Shown here piece after piece: positions 1 through 4,895 of a stretch of 5,192 nt of DNA. The stretch is from Accumulibacter sp. Its GTDB lineage: Bacteria; Pseudomonadota; Gammaproteobacteria; Burkholderiales; Rhodocyclaceae. Every line of letters begins with the position of its first letter. Position 1 is the stretch's first letter. The position numbers and the translations under genes are program-made. The notes under the pieces were generated by a model. That model worked only from the letters and a program-made list of their open reading frames with translations. It was not told where the DNA came from and ran no database searches. The DNA lies in NCBI GenBank assembly GCA_031274075.1, contig JAISQQ010000182.1, forward strand, positions 1 through 5,192, given 5' to 3'.

Positions 1-551
1 CGCATGGCGTGGACGACGTCGCTTTCGTGCAGGATGCGGTCGCCGGGCTTGCGCCGCGTGGTGACGCCTTCAAGCGTCCAGTCGGATTCCCCGGTGACGA
101 CGGTGTATAGCTCGACCGCCGGATGACGATGGTCGGGATAGAGATTGCCGGGGGCGATCAGCGTCAGTCCCAGGCAGACGTGGTCCGAATGCCAGTAATG
201 CCCCGGTCCGACGATTTCCGTCCAGGCCATTTCGTTTTCCAGCCCCGGCGCGTCGGGTCGCGGGACGTAGCTGTAGCGCCAGTGAAGCTCGGCCGCGACC
301 GGTTCCAGCGCCGCCGCCAGGGCCGGCGCGGTGGCGCGGGCGGCGGCGACGGCCGGGTCGACATATCTGGTGACGCCGTGCGGGTCAAAGAAACGGACGG
401 CCGGCGGCTGTTTCAGCGCCGCGTTCACCTCTCCCAGGACGAGGGCGATTTCCCGTTTCTCGCGTTCGGATTCTCCGCCCCGGACGGCGTAGGCCTCGAC
501 CAGGGCCGTTGCCAGCGTTTGCATGCGTTCCGCAGTCAATGCGCGCATCAT
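1..551 (-). CDS. DMSP-lyase-like cupin (DddL/DddQ-type), C-terminus cut by window edge
   Basis: This frame runs from an ATG at 551 off the left edge, giving 183 residues without a stop. Residues 1 to about 110 are a helical-looking, alanine-rich N-terminal region. Residues 111-183 form a cupin core. The segment at 135-154 fits classical cupin motif 1, G(X)5HXH(X)3E(X)6G, with G135, H141, H143, E147 and G154. A later GD (170-171) and H181 supply motif 2. Y138, H141, H143, E147, Y149 and H181 match in spacing Y120, H123, H125, E129, Y131 and H163 of the DMSP lyase DddQ, as I recall that structure: a metal site with a catalytic tyrosine. Known family members cleave dimethylsulfoniopropionate to DMS and acrylate, but the wider superfamily includes enzymes with other substrates, so the substrate here is unproven. 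The start is supported by GAAGG at 561-557, 5 nt upstream. The gene follows the methyltransferase stop with no gap, so the two are probably co-translated. The length fits DddL/DddQ (about 200-230 aa), with a few dozen residues missing. Confidence 0.85.
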   Translation of the reverse strand, partial: MMRALTAERMQTLATALVEAYAVRGGESEREKREIALVLGEVNAALKQPPAVRFFDPHGVTRYVDPAVAAARATAPALAAALEPVAAELHWRYSYVPRPDAPGLENEMAWTEIVGPGHYWHSDHVCLGLTLIAPGNLYPDHRHPAVELYTVVTGESDWTLEGVTTRRKPGDRILHESDVVHAM

Positions 552-561
552 TCAGACCTTC
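552..561 (-). promoter_or_regulatory. ribosome binding site at the methyltransferase-cupin junction
   Basis: GAAGG at 561-557 lies in the last codons of the methyltransferase, 5 nt before the cupin ATG at 551. The methyltransferase TGA (554-552) abuts that ATG, and a second ATG follows at 548. This arrangement supports translational coupling and fixes the cupin start. Confidence 0.6.
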
Positions 562-1544
562 GCCGATTTCAGCACCGCCACCGTATGGCCGACGCGCCGG
601 CCCTCGCGGTAAGCCTCCCAGGCCTGGGTCGCGGTGACGCGGTGGGGCAGCAGGTCGCCTTCGATTTCCAGGGCGCGCACGCCGCTTTCCCTGGGCGAAA
701 CGCCCTCGAAGGCTTTTTCCAGGGCGTCGACCGGGTAATACGAGAAGGGTCCCAAGCCCTTGCGTTCCAGTGCCGCATACGAGGGCAGCACGTCTTCACC
801 TTCGACCTGCACCTTCCAGGAATAGGTGAGGAAGCTCGGCGCGAGTCCCGCGGATTCGGCGAGCCGCCGCAAATATTCCAGCGGAATCCGCCCGCCCAGG
901 GTGGATATGACGAAGCCGTCGCGGCTGAGGAAATCCCCGGCCTGGACCAGGGCGATGTGATGCAGTTCCAGCAGCCAGTCCCTGGCGAATTGCGGCACCT
1001 CCTCCGTCCGCCGCGGCACGAAGCTGGAGGAATTGCGCCGCTTTTCCAGCGAAGCGGCGTCGGACAGCGGGATATTGGGGAGATTCTCGTAGATCACGTC
1101 GAAGGAAAGCCCCCGGCCCGCCAGCGGCGCCAGCAGGTCGCCCGCGCCCACATGCACCTCGACCGGATGGCCGGCGCCCAGGTTGTTGCGGATGTTCCAC
1201 TCGGCGGCGTCGGTGATGTCGGCAAAGACGTCGGTGGCGCCCACCACGCGGGCGCCCAGGAGCTCGACGCCGGTCAGGATGTCCACTCCCGCGCCGGTGC
1301 CGATGGAGGCGAAGGAACGCGCTCCGCCTTGGTCCTCGACGATCAGCTTGAGGGCGGGAACGACGACCGCCGGCAGCCAGTCGGCCTGCGGGTTTTCCGG
1401 ATGCGGCGGAAAGGCGCGCTCGGCGACGATGATCTCCCACTCGGGCTTGACCCGGCGGATGCCGTCGGTTCCGAGATAACGGGCGGCGTCGATGGAGAGC
1501 GGAGCGCCGGCGGGACGAGGCGCGGCGGCTTGGGGAGATGCCAT
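552..1544 (-). CDS. class I SAM-dependent methyltransferase, methionine S-methyltransferase (MMT/MmtN)-like
   Basis: This is a complete 330-residue protein. Residues 80-90 carry the SAM-binding motif I (IGTGAG, 81-86). D105 after the next strand is the likely ribose-binding acid. FDVIYENLPN (148-157) sits at motif IV, where HemK/PrmC-type N-methyltransferases have (N/D)PPY; here it reads NLPN. The C-terminal half has a helix, a strand and a GGR turn (217-219), a following RRL (226-228), and a C-terminal segment rich in AW, AY, R and GH (about 301-321). The order and texture of these elements recall the methyltransferase domain of plant methionine S-methyltransferase, and so the bacterial DMSP-pathway enzyme MmtN. 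This resemblance is from memory and not an alignment. Such enzymes transfer a methyl group from SAM to the methionine sulfur. There is no signal peptide or membrane segment, so it is probably cytosolic. The start at 1544 has only a weak AGG 11 nt upstream. The gene is followed immediately by the DMSP-lyase-like cupin. General methyltransferase assignment is strong; the substrate is uncertain. Confidence 0.85.
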   Translation of the reverse strand: MASPQAAAPRPAGAPLSIDAARYLGTDGIRRVKPEWEIIVAERAFPPHPENPQADWLPAVVVPALKLIVEDQGGARSFASIGTGAGVDILTGVELLGARVVGATDVFADITDAAEWNIRNNLGAGHPVEVHVGAGDLLAPLAGRGLSFDVIYENLPNIPLSDAASLEKRRNSSSFVPRRTEEVPQFARDWLLELHHIALVQAGDFLSRDGFVISTLGGRIPLEYLRRLAESAGLAPSFLTYSWKVQVEGEDVLPSYAALERKGLGPFSYYPVDALEKAFEGVSPRESGVRALEIEGDLLPHRVTATQAWEAYREGRRVGHTVAVLKSAKV

Positions 1545-1613
1545 GATGATTTCAACCTGGAAAAGTAGTGAACAATGAAAGCTGGCCAGTGGAACGCAAA
1601 ATCATGAAAAACG

Positions 1614-1656
1614 AAAAAAAGAAACGCTCCAGCGGATTCCCGCTATTTTACGTTTC
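1614..1656 (-). terminator. rho-independent terminator (or attenuator) between ppk and the methyltransferase gene
   Basis: Read on the minus strand, GAAACG (1656-1651) pairs with CGTTTC (1626-1621). Between them a second perfect stem, AGCGG/CCGCT (1644-1640 with 1635-1631), closes on a 4-nt loop. The outer arm runs straight into seven T residues (1620-1614), with further T-rich sequence beyond. There is no T tract on the plus strand, so it acts leftward. It most simply ends the ppk transcript. Because it sits only about 70 nt before the methyltransferase start, it could instead be a leader attenuator. Confidence 0.6.
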
Positions 1657-1697
1657 ACTCAGAAGCTGTTTGCGATCTTCTCTCTGGGAGCGCGGGT

Positions 1698-1726
1698 ATT
1701 TTATTACACAAGCTCATTGATGAAAG
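1698..1726 (-). promoter_or_regulatory. weak candidate promoter ahead of the methyltransferase-cupin pair
   Basis: On the minus strand, CTTTCA (1726-1721) and TAAAAT (1703-1698) are separated by 17 nt. The -10 matches 5 of 6 consensus bases and the -35 only 3 of 6. Transcription would start near 1691 and run through the 1656-1614 terminator structure. The segment between that terminator and the gene (1613-1545) shows only a poorer candidate, TTGCGT-16-CATTGT. Low confidence. Confidence 0.2.
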
Positions 1727-1824
1727 CCTCTCTCCGATCCACCTCTGGGAAGCTGTTTTAAAAAAATTGGTACGAGAAATGCTTTGATCCCAAAAACCTC
1801 AATTCAAGCCCTGGGGGAAGGTAG

Positions 1825-1845
1825 GGCGGTTTCTCCGAAACCGCC
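1825..1845. repeat. REP-like hairpin 1
   Basis: GGCGGTTTC (1825-1833) and GAAACCGCC (1837-1845) form a perfect 9-bp stem around a TCC loop. It lies about 85 nt past the ppk stop, in the likely ppk 3' untranslated region. No T tract follows in either direction, so it is more like a REP element than a terminator. Confidence 0.65.
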
Positions 1846-1853
1846 GCCCCCCC

Positions 1854-1874
1854 GGCGCGCTCGGAGAGCGCGCC
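1854..1874. repeat. REP-like hairpin 2, opposite orientation to hairpin 1
   Basis: GGCGCGCTC (1854-1862) and GAGCGCGCC (1866-1874) form a perfect 9-bp stem around a GGA loop, 8 nt from hairpin 1. Its reverse complement has the same length, the same outer GGCG/CGCC and the same central TCTCCGA as hairpin 1, differing only in three complementary base pairs of the stem. The pair resembles a mosaic REP (BIME-type) unit. Confidence 0.65.
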
Positions 1875-1930
1875 CGACCCGGGATGTTCCATCGGCGTCT
1901 CAAACGTCTTTCTGATTTCTAAAACAGTTT

Positions 1931-4045
1931 CTAAGGCTTCAACAGCGCGATCAGCTCCTCCTGCGCGCAGCGCGGCTTGCCGCGCGCCGCGCGCCGCGGG
2001 CGGTAGCCGCCGGCGGCGTCCATCTCCCAGGCTTGGCGGTTGTCGGCGAGATACACCCGCAGGCCCTCGTTGATCACGCGGCGCTTGATCTTCCGGTCGA
2101 GGATGGGGAAGGCGGTTTCGATGCGCCGGAAGAAATTGCGTTCCATCCAGTCCGCGCTGGCGAGCAGCACCTTTTCCTTGCCGCCCGCGTGGAAATAGAA
2201 CACGCGATGGTGTTCAAGGAAGCGTCCGACGATGGAACGCACCCGGATTTTTTCCGACAGGCCCTTGATGCCCGGCCGCAGGGCGCACACGCCGCGCACG
2301 ATCAGGTCGATCCTGACGCCGGCGCACGAGGCGTCGTAGAGGGCGTCGATGATCCCCTGTTCGAGCAGCGAATTCATCTTGGCGATGATGCGCGCGGGCT
2401 TGCCGGCCCGCGCCGCCGCGGCCTCCTCGCGAATCGCCGCGAGCATGTTGGCGTGCAGGGTGAACGGCGCCTGCCAGACGTGCTTGTGCTGCCGGGAGAG
2501 TCCCAGGCCGGTCAACTGCTTGAAGACCTCGTTGACGTCGTCGCCGATCTCCTCGTTGCACGTCAGCAGGCTGAAATCCGAGTACAGCCGGGCCGTCACC
2601 GGGTTGTAGTTGCCGGTCCCGAGATGCACGTAGCGGCGCAGGACGCTGCCCGGGCGGCCCTCGTCGCGGCGCACGATCATCAGCATCTTGCAGTGCGTCT
2701 TGTAGCCCACCACGCCATACACCACGTGCGCGCCGACCCGTTCGAGCTTGGTCGCCCAGCCGATGTTGGCTTCTTCGTCGAAACGCGCCATCAACTCGAC
2801 GACGACGGTGACTTCCTTGCCGTTCTGCGCGGCGCGCAGCAGCGACTGCATCAGCACCGAATCGGTGCCGGTGCGATACACGGTCATCTTGATGGCCACC
2901 GTCCGCGGGTCGACGGCGGCCTGGTCGAGCAGCTCGATGACCGGCGCGAAGCTCTGGTATGGGTGATGCAGGAGGATGTCGCCGGCATGGATCGAGTCGA
3001 AGATCGAAGGCGTCTTCTTGACCGTCTTGGGCATGCCGGCCTTGAACGGCGCGAACAGCAGATCGCCGCGCCGGACCAGTTCCGGAATCCGCATCAGCCG
3101 CACCAGGTTGACTGGTCCGGCGACGGTGTACAGCTCGTTGCCGGTAAGGCCGAACTCCCCAAGCAGGAATTCGGTCATCGCCGGCGAACAACTGTCGCTG
3201 ACTTCCAGACGCACCACGGCGTCGGAAAAATGGCGTTGCGGCAGTTCGCCCTGGATGGTTTCGCGCAGATTCTTGACCTCTTCCTCGTCGATGAACAGGT
3301 CGCTGTTGCGCGTCACGCGGAACTGGTAGCAGCCGAGCACGTTCATGCCGGAGAACAACTCGCCGACGAACTCGTGCAGCACCGACGAGAGAAAAACGAA
3401 GCCGTACTCGCACGCGCACAGTTCCTTCGGCAGGCGGATGACCCGCGGCAAGACCCGCGGCGCCTGCACGATCGCCTTGCCGATGCTGCGCCCGAAGGCG
3501 TCCTTGCCCTCCAGCTCGATGGCGAAATTGAGGCTTTTGTTGAGCAGGCGCGGGAAGGGATGCGACGGATCCAGGCCGATCGGCGTCAGCACGGGCATCA
3601 CTTCCCGGAAGAAATAGTCCCGGATCCACTCGAATTGCGCCTCGTCCCACGCGCCGCGGCGCAGGAAAGCGATGCCCTTGGCGGCCAGCCCCGGCAGGAT
3701 TTCGCGGTTGAGCAGCGCGTATTGCTCCTCGACCATGGCGTGCGCTTCGCGGCTGATGGATTCCAGCGCACCCTGCGCCGAAAGCCCGTCCGGCGTGAGA
3801 CTCACCGAGTGGAGCTTGACCTGTTCCCTCAACCCGGCGACGCGGATCTCGAAAAACTCGTCGAGATTGCTGCTGACGATGCACAGAAAGCGCAAGCGCT
3901 CCAGCAGCGGCGTGGCGGCGTCCTTGGCCTGCGCCAGGACACGCCGGTTGAAGGCCAGGATACCCAGTTCGCGGTTGAGATAGTTCGTGGCCGGATAGCC
4001 GGCTGGTTCATGGCCAGCGGCGGTTTTTCGCATACTCATCGCCAA
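1931..4045 (-). CDS. ppk: polyphosphate kinase 1
   Basis: The 704-residue product is full length for Ppk1 (about 690-720 aa), which reversibly transfers the ATP gamma-phosphate onto growing polyphosphate chains. The domains run in the standard order: N-terminal (from NRELGILAF, 24-32, with SSNLDEFFEIR at 58-68), head (about 125-310), C1 (about 330-505) and C2 (about 505-690). H451 in the THCK motif corresponds to the autophosphorylated H435 of E. coli Ppk. H474 in HLGTGNYN and H612 in LEHHR match its H454 and H592. R391 (VYRTGTDS) and R421 (MARFDE) are the conserved magnesium/phosphate-contacting arginines. The longest frame starts at a TTG (4045) with GGAGA 7 nt upstream (4057-4053). An in-frame ATG at 4039 gives 702 aa and overlaps the stop of the upstream small ORF as ATGA. 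Either start is possible. No ppx neighbour is visible. The assignment is very secure. Confidence 0.97.
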   Translation of the reverse strand: MAMSMRKTAAGHEPAGYPATNYLNRELGILAFNRRVLAQAKDAATPLLERLRFLCIVSSNLDEFFEIRVAGLREQVKLHSVSLTPDGLSAQGALESISREAHAMVEEQYALLNREILPGLAAKGIAFLRRGAWDEAQFEWIRDYFFREVMPVLTPIGLDPSHPFPRLLNKSLNFAIELEGKDAFGRSIGKAIVQAPRVLPRVIRLPKELCACEYGFVFLSSVLHEFVGELFSGMNVLGCYQFRVTRNSDLFIDEEEVKNLRETIQGELPQRHFSDAVVRLEVSDSCSPAMTEFLLGEFGLTGNELYTVAGPVNLVRLMRIPELVRRGDLLFAPFKAGMPKTVKKTPSIFDSIHAGDILLHHPYQSFAPVIELLDQAAVDPRTVAIKMTVYRTGTDSVLMQSLLRAAQNGKEVTVVVELMARFDEEANIGWATKLERVGAHVVYGVVGYKTHCKMLMIVRRDEGRPGSVLRRYVHLGTGNYNPVTARLYSDFSLLTCNEEIGDDVNEVFKQLTGLGLSRQHKHVWQAPFTLHANMLAAIREEAAAARAGKPARIIAKMNSLLEQGIIDALYDASCAGVRIDLIVRGVCALRPGIKGLSEKIRVRSIVGRFLEHHRVFYFHAGGKEKVLLASADWMERNFFRRIETAFPILDRKIKRRVINEGLRVYLADNRQAWEMDAAGGYRPRRAARGKPRCAQEELIALLKP

Positions 4046-4116
4046 GCTTCTGTCTCCATGCGTTTCACGACCTCGGCCACAGACTGAAACAGACGGGCAT
4101 CGACGCGCTCGGGCAT
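4036..4116 (-). CDS. candidate 26-aa leader ORF overlapping the ppk start
   Basis: An ATG at 4116 is preceded by GAGG (4126-4123) at a 6-nt spacing, a better initiation site than that of ppk. The frame encodes 26 residues, charged and helix-prone (ending METEAWR), and stops at TGA 4038-4036, which overlaps a ppk ATG (4039-4037) as ATGA. A likely promoter ends about 25 nt upstream. I recognise no family. It may be a leader peptide that couples translation to ppk, or simply the tail of a longer chance frame that extends to 4299. Confidence 0.35.
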   Translation of the reverse strand: MPERVDARLFQSVAEVVKRMETEAWR

Positions 4117-4147
4117 GGGAGGCCTCAAAACTGATTTTTGGCGCTCG

Positions 4148-4178
4148 ATTATCGCATATGAAGAAATTATCGGCACAA
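4148..4178 (-). promoter_or_regulatory. candidate sigma70 promoter of ppk
   Basis: On the minus strand GATAAT (4153-4148) matches the -10 consensus at 5 of 6 and is preceded by TG plus one base, an extended -10. TTGTGC (4178-4173) is a partial -35 at 19 nt. Predicted start is near 4141, leaving about 25 nt before the leader ORF ATG and about 95 nt before ppk. I saw no clear PhoB box. Confidence 0.4.
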
Positions 4179-4202
4179 TCATTGCTTCCGGAAAGGAGGA
4201 TG

Positions 4203-4221
4203 ATCCTGAAAACGGCAGTTG
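4203..4221 (-). repeat. inverted partial copy of the 80-bp repeat core
   Basis: Read on the minus strand, this 19-nt stretch matches 4415-4433 of the direct repeat at 18 of 19 positions (core TGCCGTTTTCAGGAT), in the opposite orientation. The flanks diverge on both sides. Confidence 0.5.
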
Positions 4222-4318
4222 CAAGCTCGCCTGGAACGGTTGAATCCCAGTGTACGCGCGACTTTTAGACCCATTTCTTTGGTTGCGGAGTAGTTGCAAA
4301 TGGGTGATGCCAGCACAC

Positions 4319-4371
4319 TTATAGCGGTTTTATTTGACACTAATATTAAATTCACAAAAAAATTGCTATAA
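4319..4371 (+). repeat. AT-rich inverted repeat / stem
   Basis: Arms 4319-4331 and 4359-4371 pair over 13 positions in plus-strand RNA, two of them G-U, around a 27-nt AT-rich loop. The whole element is strikingly AT-rich in a GC-rich window. It also contains TTGACA (4334-4339) and an extended -10-like TGCTATAAA (4364-4372), but these are 27 nt apart and do not form one promoter. It could be a small MITE-like remnant or a plain AT-rich spacer. Confidence 0.4.
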
Positions 4372-4386
4372 AAAGCGCAATCCAAA

Positions 4387-4466
4387 CAATCGCTTGACTC
4401 ATGGAAATCGCGTTCAATTGCCGTTTTCAGGATGATTCGACTTTGCCTGCGTCCGAACTCAAGTCC
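4387..4466. repeat. 80-bp direct repeat, copy 1
   Basis: It begins CAATCGCTTGACTCATGG and ends GAACTCAAGTCC. It is identical to 4768-4847 except at two positions (T4424 against C4805, A4435 against G4816). The offset is exactly 381 bp without indels. Confidence 0.9.
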
Positions 4467-4470
4467 TTCT

Positions 4471-4493
4471 CTCCGGCGGCGCAGCCGCCGCTT
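4471..4493. repeat. GC-rich hairpin, 23-bp inverted pair member A
   Basis: CGGCGGC (4474-4480) and GCCGCCG (4484-4490) form a 7-bp stem with a GCA loop. The whole 23 bases are an exact reverse complement of 4613-4635. Confidence 0.75.
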
Positions 4494-4498
4494 ATCTC

Positions 4499-4517
4499 GT
4501 GCGGCGCTTTTCCGCAC
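4499..4517. repeat. small hairpin
   Basis: GTGCGG (4499-4504) and CCGCAC (4512-4517) form a perfect 6-bp stem around a 7-nt loop, inside the interval between the direct repeats. Confidence 0.4.
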
Positions 4518-4612
4518 CACGGGATTCGGGGAACCGGCGGGAAGTGTGCGCCTTCCAGGGGCAGCCGAGAAGCTGGCGTAATGGGCTTGTTTCAAGAGCC
4601 GACGAATACGAA

Positions 4613-4635
4613 AAGCGGCGGCTGCGCCGCCGGAG
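4613..4635. repeat. GC-rich hairpin, 23-bp inverted pair member B
   Basis: This is the exact reverse complement of 4471-4493, itself a 7-bp stem (4616-4622 with 4626-4632) with a TGC loop. The pair is separated by 119 bp, so the two copies could also pair with each other. Confidence 0.75.
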
Positions 4636-4647
4636 AAAACGAACTGG

Positions 4648-4667
4648 GTCCCGGCTTTCGCCGGGAC
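4648..4667. repeat. REP-like palindrome (PAKAGTQ type)
   Basis: GTCCCGGC (4648-4655) and GCCGGGAC (4660-4667) form a perfect 8-bp stem around TTTC. Minus-strand translation gives the PAKAGTQ string familiar from spurious ORFs over a dispersed palindrome in many proteobacterial genomes. No T tract follows. Confidence 0.7.
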
Positions 4668-4708
4668 GACGACGCGCCGCATGATTCAAGGCCGTCGAAC
4701 AATATTTG

Positions 4709-4723
4709 CGGCGCGAAGCGCCG
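4709..4723. repeat. small GC-rich hairpin
   Basis: CGGCGC (4709-4714) and GCGCCG (4718-4723) form a 6-bp stem around GAA. It may be part of the same composite repeat unit as the neighbouring hairpins. Confidence 0.4.
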
Positions 4724-4740
4724 GTAAACCCCGTTCCCCG

Positions 4741-4761
4741 CCACCTGCCACCTGTCACCTG
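4741..4761. repeat. three tandem 7-bp units
   Basis: CCACCTG, CCACCTG and TCACCTG follow one another without gaps, just before copy 2 of the 80-bp repeat. It is a short tandem tract at the edge of the repeated block, possibly a slippage product. Confidence 0.5.
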
Positions 4762-4767
4762 AACCCT

Positions 4768-4847
4768 CAATCGCTTGACTCATGGAAATCGCGTTCAATT
4801 GCCGCTTTCAGGATGGTTCGACTTTGCCTGCGTCCGAACTCAAGTCC
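4768..4847. repeat. 80-bp direct repeat, copy 2
   Basis: It matches copy 1 at 78 of 80 positions. It ends 48 bp beyond the stop of the nuclease gene in the minus direction. The 301 bp between the copies hold the hairpins and tandem tract listed separately. Confidence 0.9.
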
Positions 4848-4895
4848 GTCAAAGCGACGCGGTTCCGGCGAAGAGCGGGGCGAGTCGAACGGCGT

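Larger units (their letters stand above)
1545..1930. other. intergenic region between ppk and the methyltransferase gene
   Basis: These 386 bases hold no convincing gene in either direction. In the minus direction they contain two REP-like hairpins, a weak promoter candidate, and an intrinsic terminator, each listed separately. The stretch from about 1545 to 1820 is clearly more AT-rich than the flanking genes. A 10-base word, GAAGCTGTTT, occurs twice (1662-1671 and 1749-1758), too short to interpret. Confidence 0.7.
4117..4895. other. repeat-rich intergenic region between the nuclease gene and ppk
   Basis: About 780 bases without a convincing protein-coding gene. Open frames here run across palindromes and repeats and read as typical repeat translations (for example PAKAGTQ on the minus strand). 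It holds the ppk promoter, an inverted repeat fragment, an AT-rich stem, two 80-bp direct repeats and the hairpins between them. No RNA gene or transposase is recognisable. Confidence 0.7.

Noticed and set aside
123..1568. 481-codon plus-strand open frame
   Set aside because: It lies antisense to the methyltransferase and the cupin, both of which have clear motifs. Its product is low-complexity in R, G, D and Q with no recognisable domain, as expected for an antisense frame in GC-rich DNA.
1545..1930. SAM-responsive riboswitch upstream of the methyltransferase
   Set aside because: I could not match the conserved cores of the SAM-I, SAM-II or SAH classes. Only a generic terminator and REP-like hairpins are visible.
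2033..4087. 684-codon plus-strand open frame opposite ppk
   Set aside because: It is the antisense shadow of the full-length, motif-complete Ppk1, with a composition dominated by H, D, Q, V and A and no domain.
4192..4268. Plus-strand AAAGGAGG immediately followed by ATG (4200) and a 22-codon frame
   Set aside because: The spacing of zero between the Shine-Dalgarno-like word and the ATG is not functional, the frame is very short, and it runs through the inverted repeat fragment.
4334..4372. Plus-strand promoter TTGACA plus TATAAA
   Set aside because: The hexamers are 27 nt apart, far outside the 16-18 nt range, and no gene follows on the plus strand.
4179..4682. 167-codon minus-strand open frame and the overlapping 4401-4727 plus-strand frame
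   Set aside because: Both run through the palindromes and the direct repeat. Strings such as PAKAGTQ and NCRFQD are translations of repeats. There is no domain and no convincing initiation site.
4387..4847. CRISPR array
   Set aside because: There are only two copies of an 80-bp repeat, 301 bp apart, without regular spacers or cas genes.
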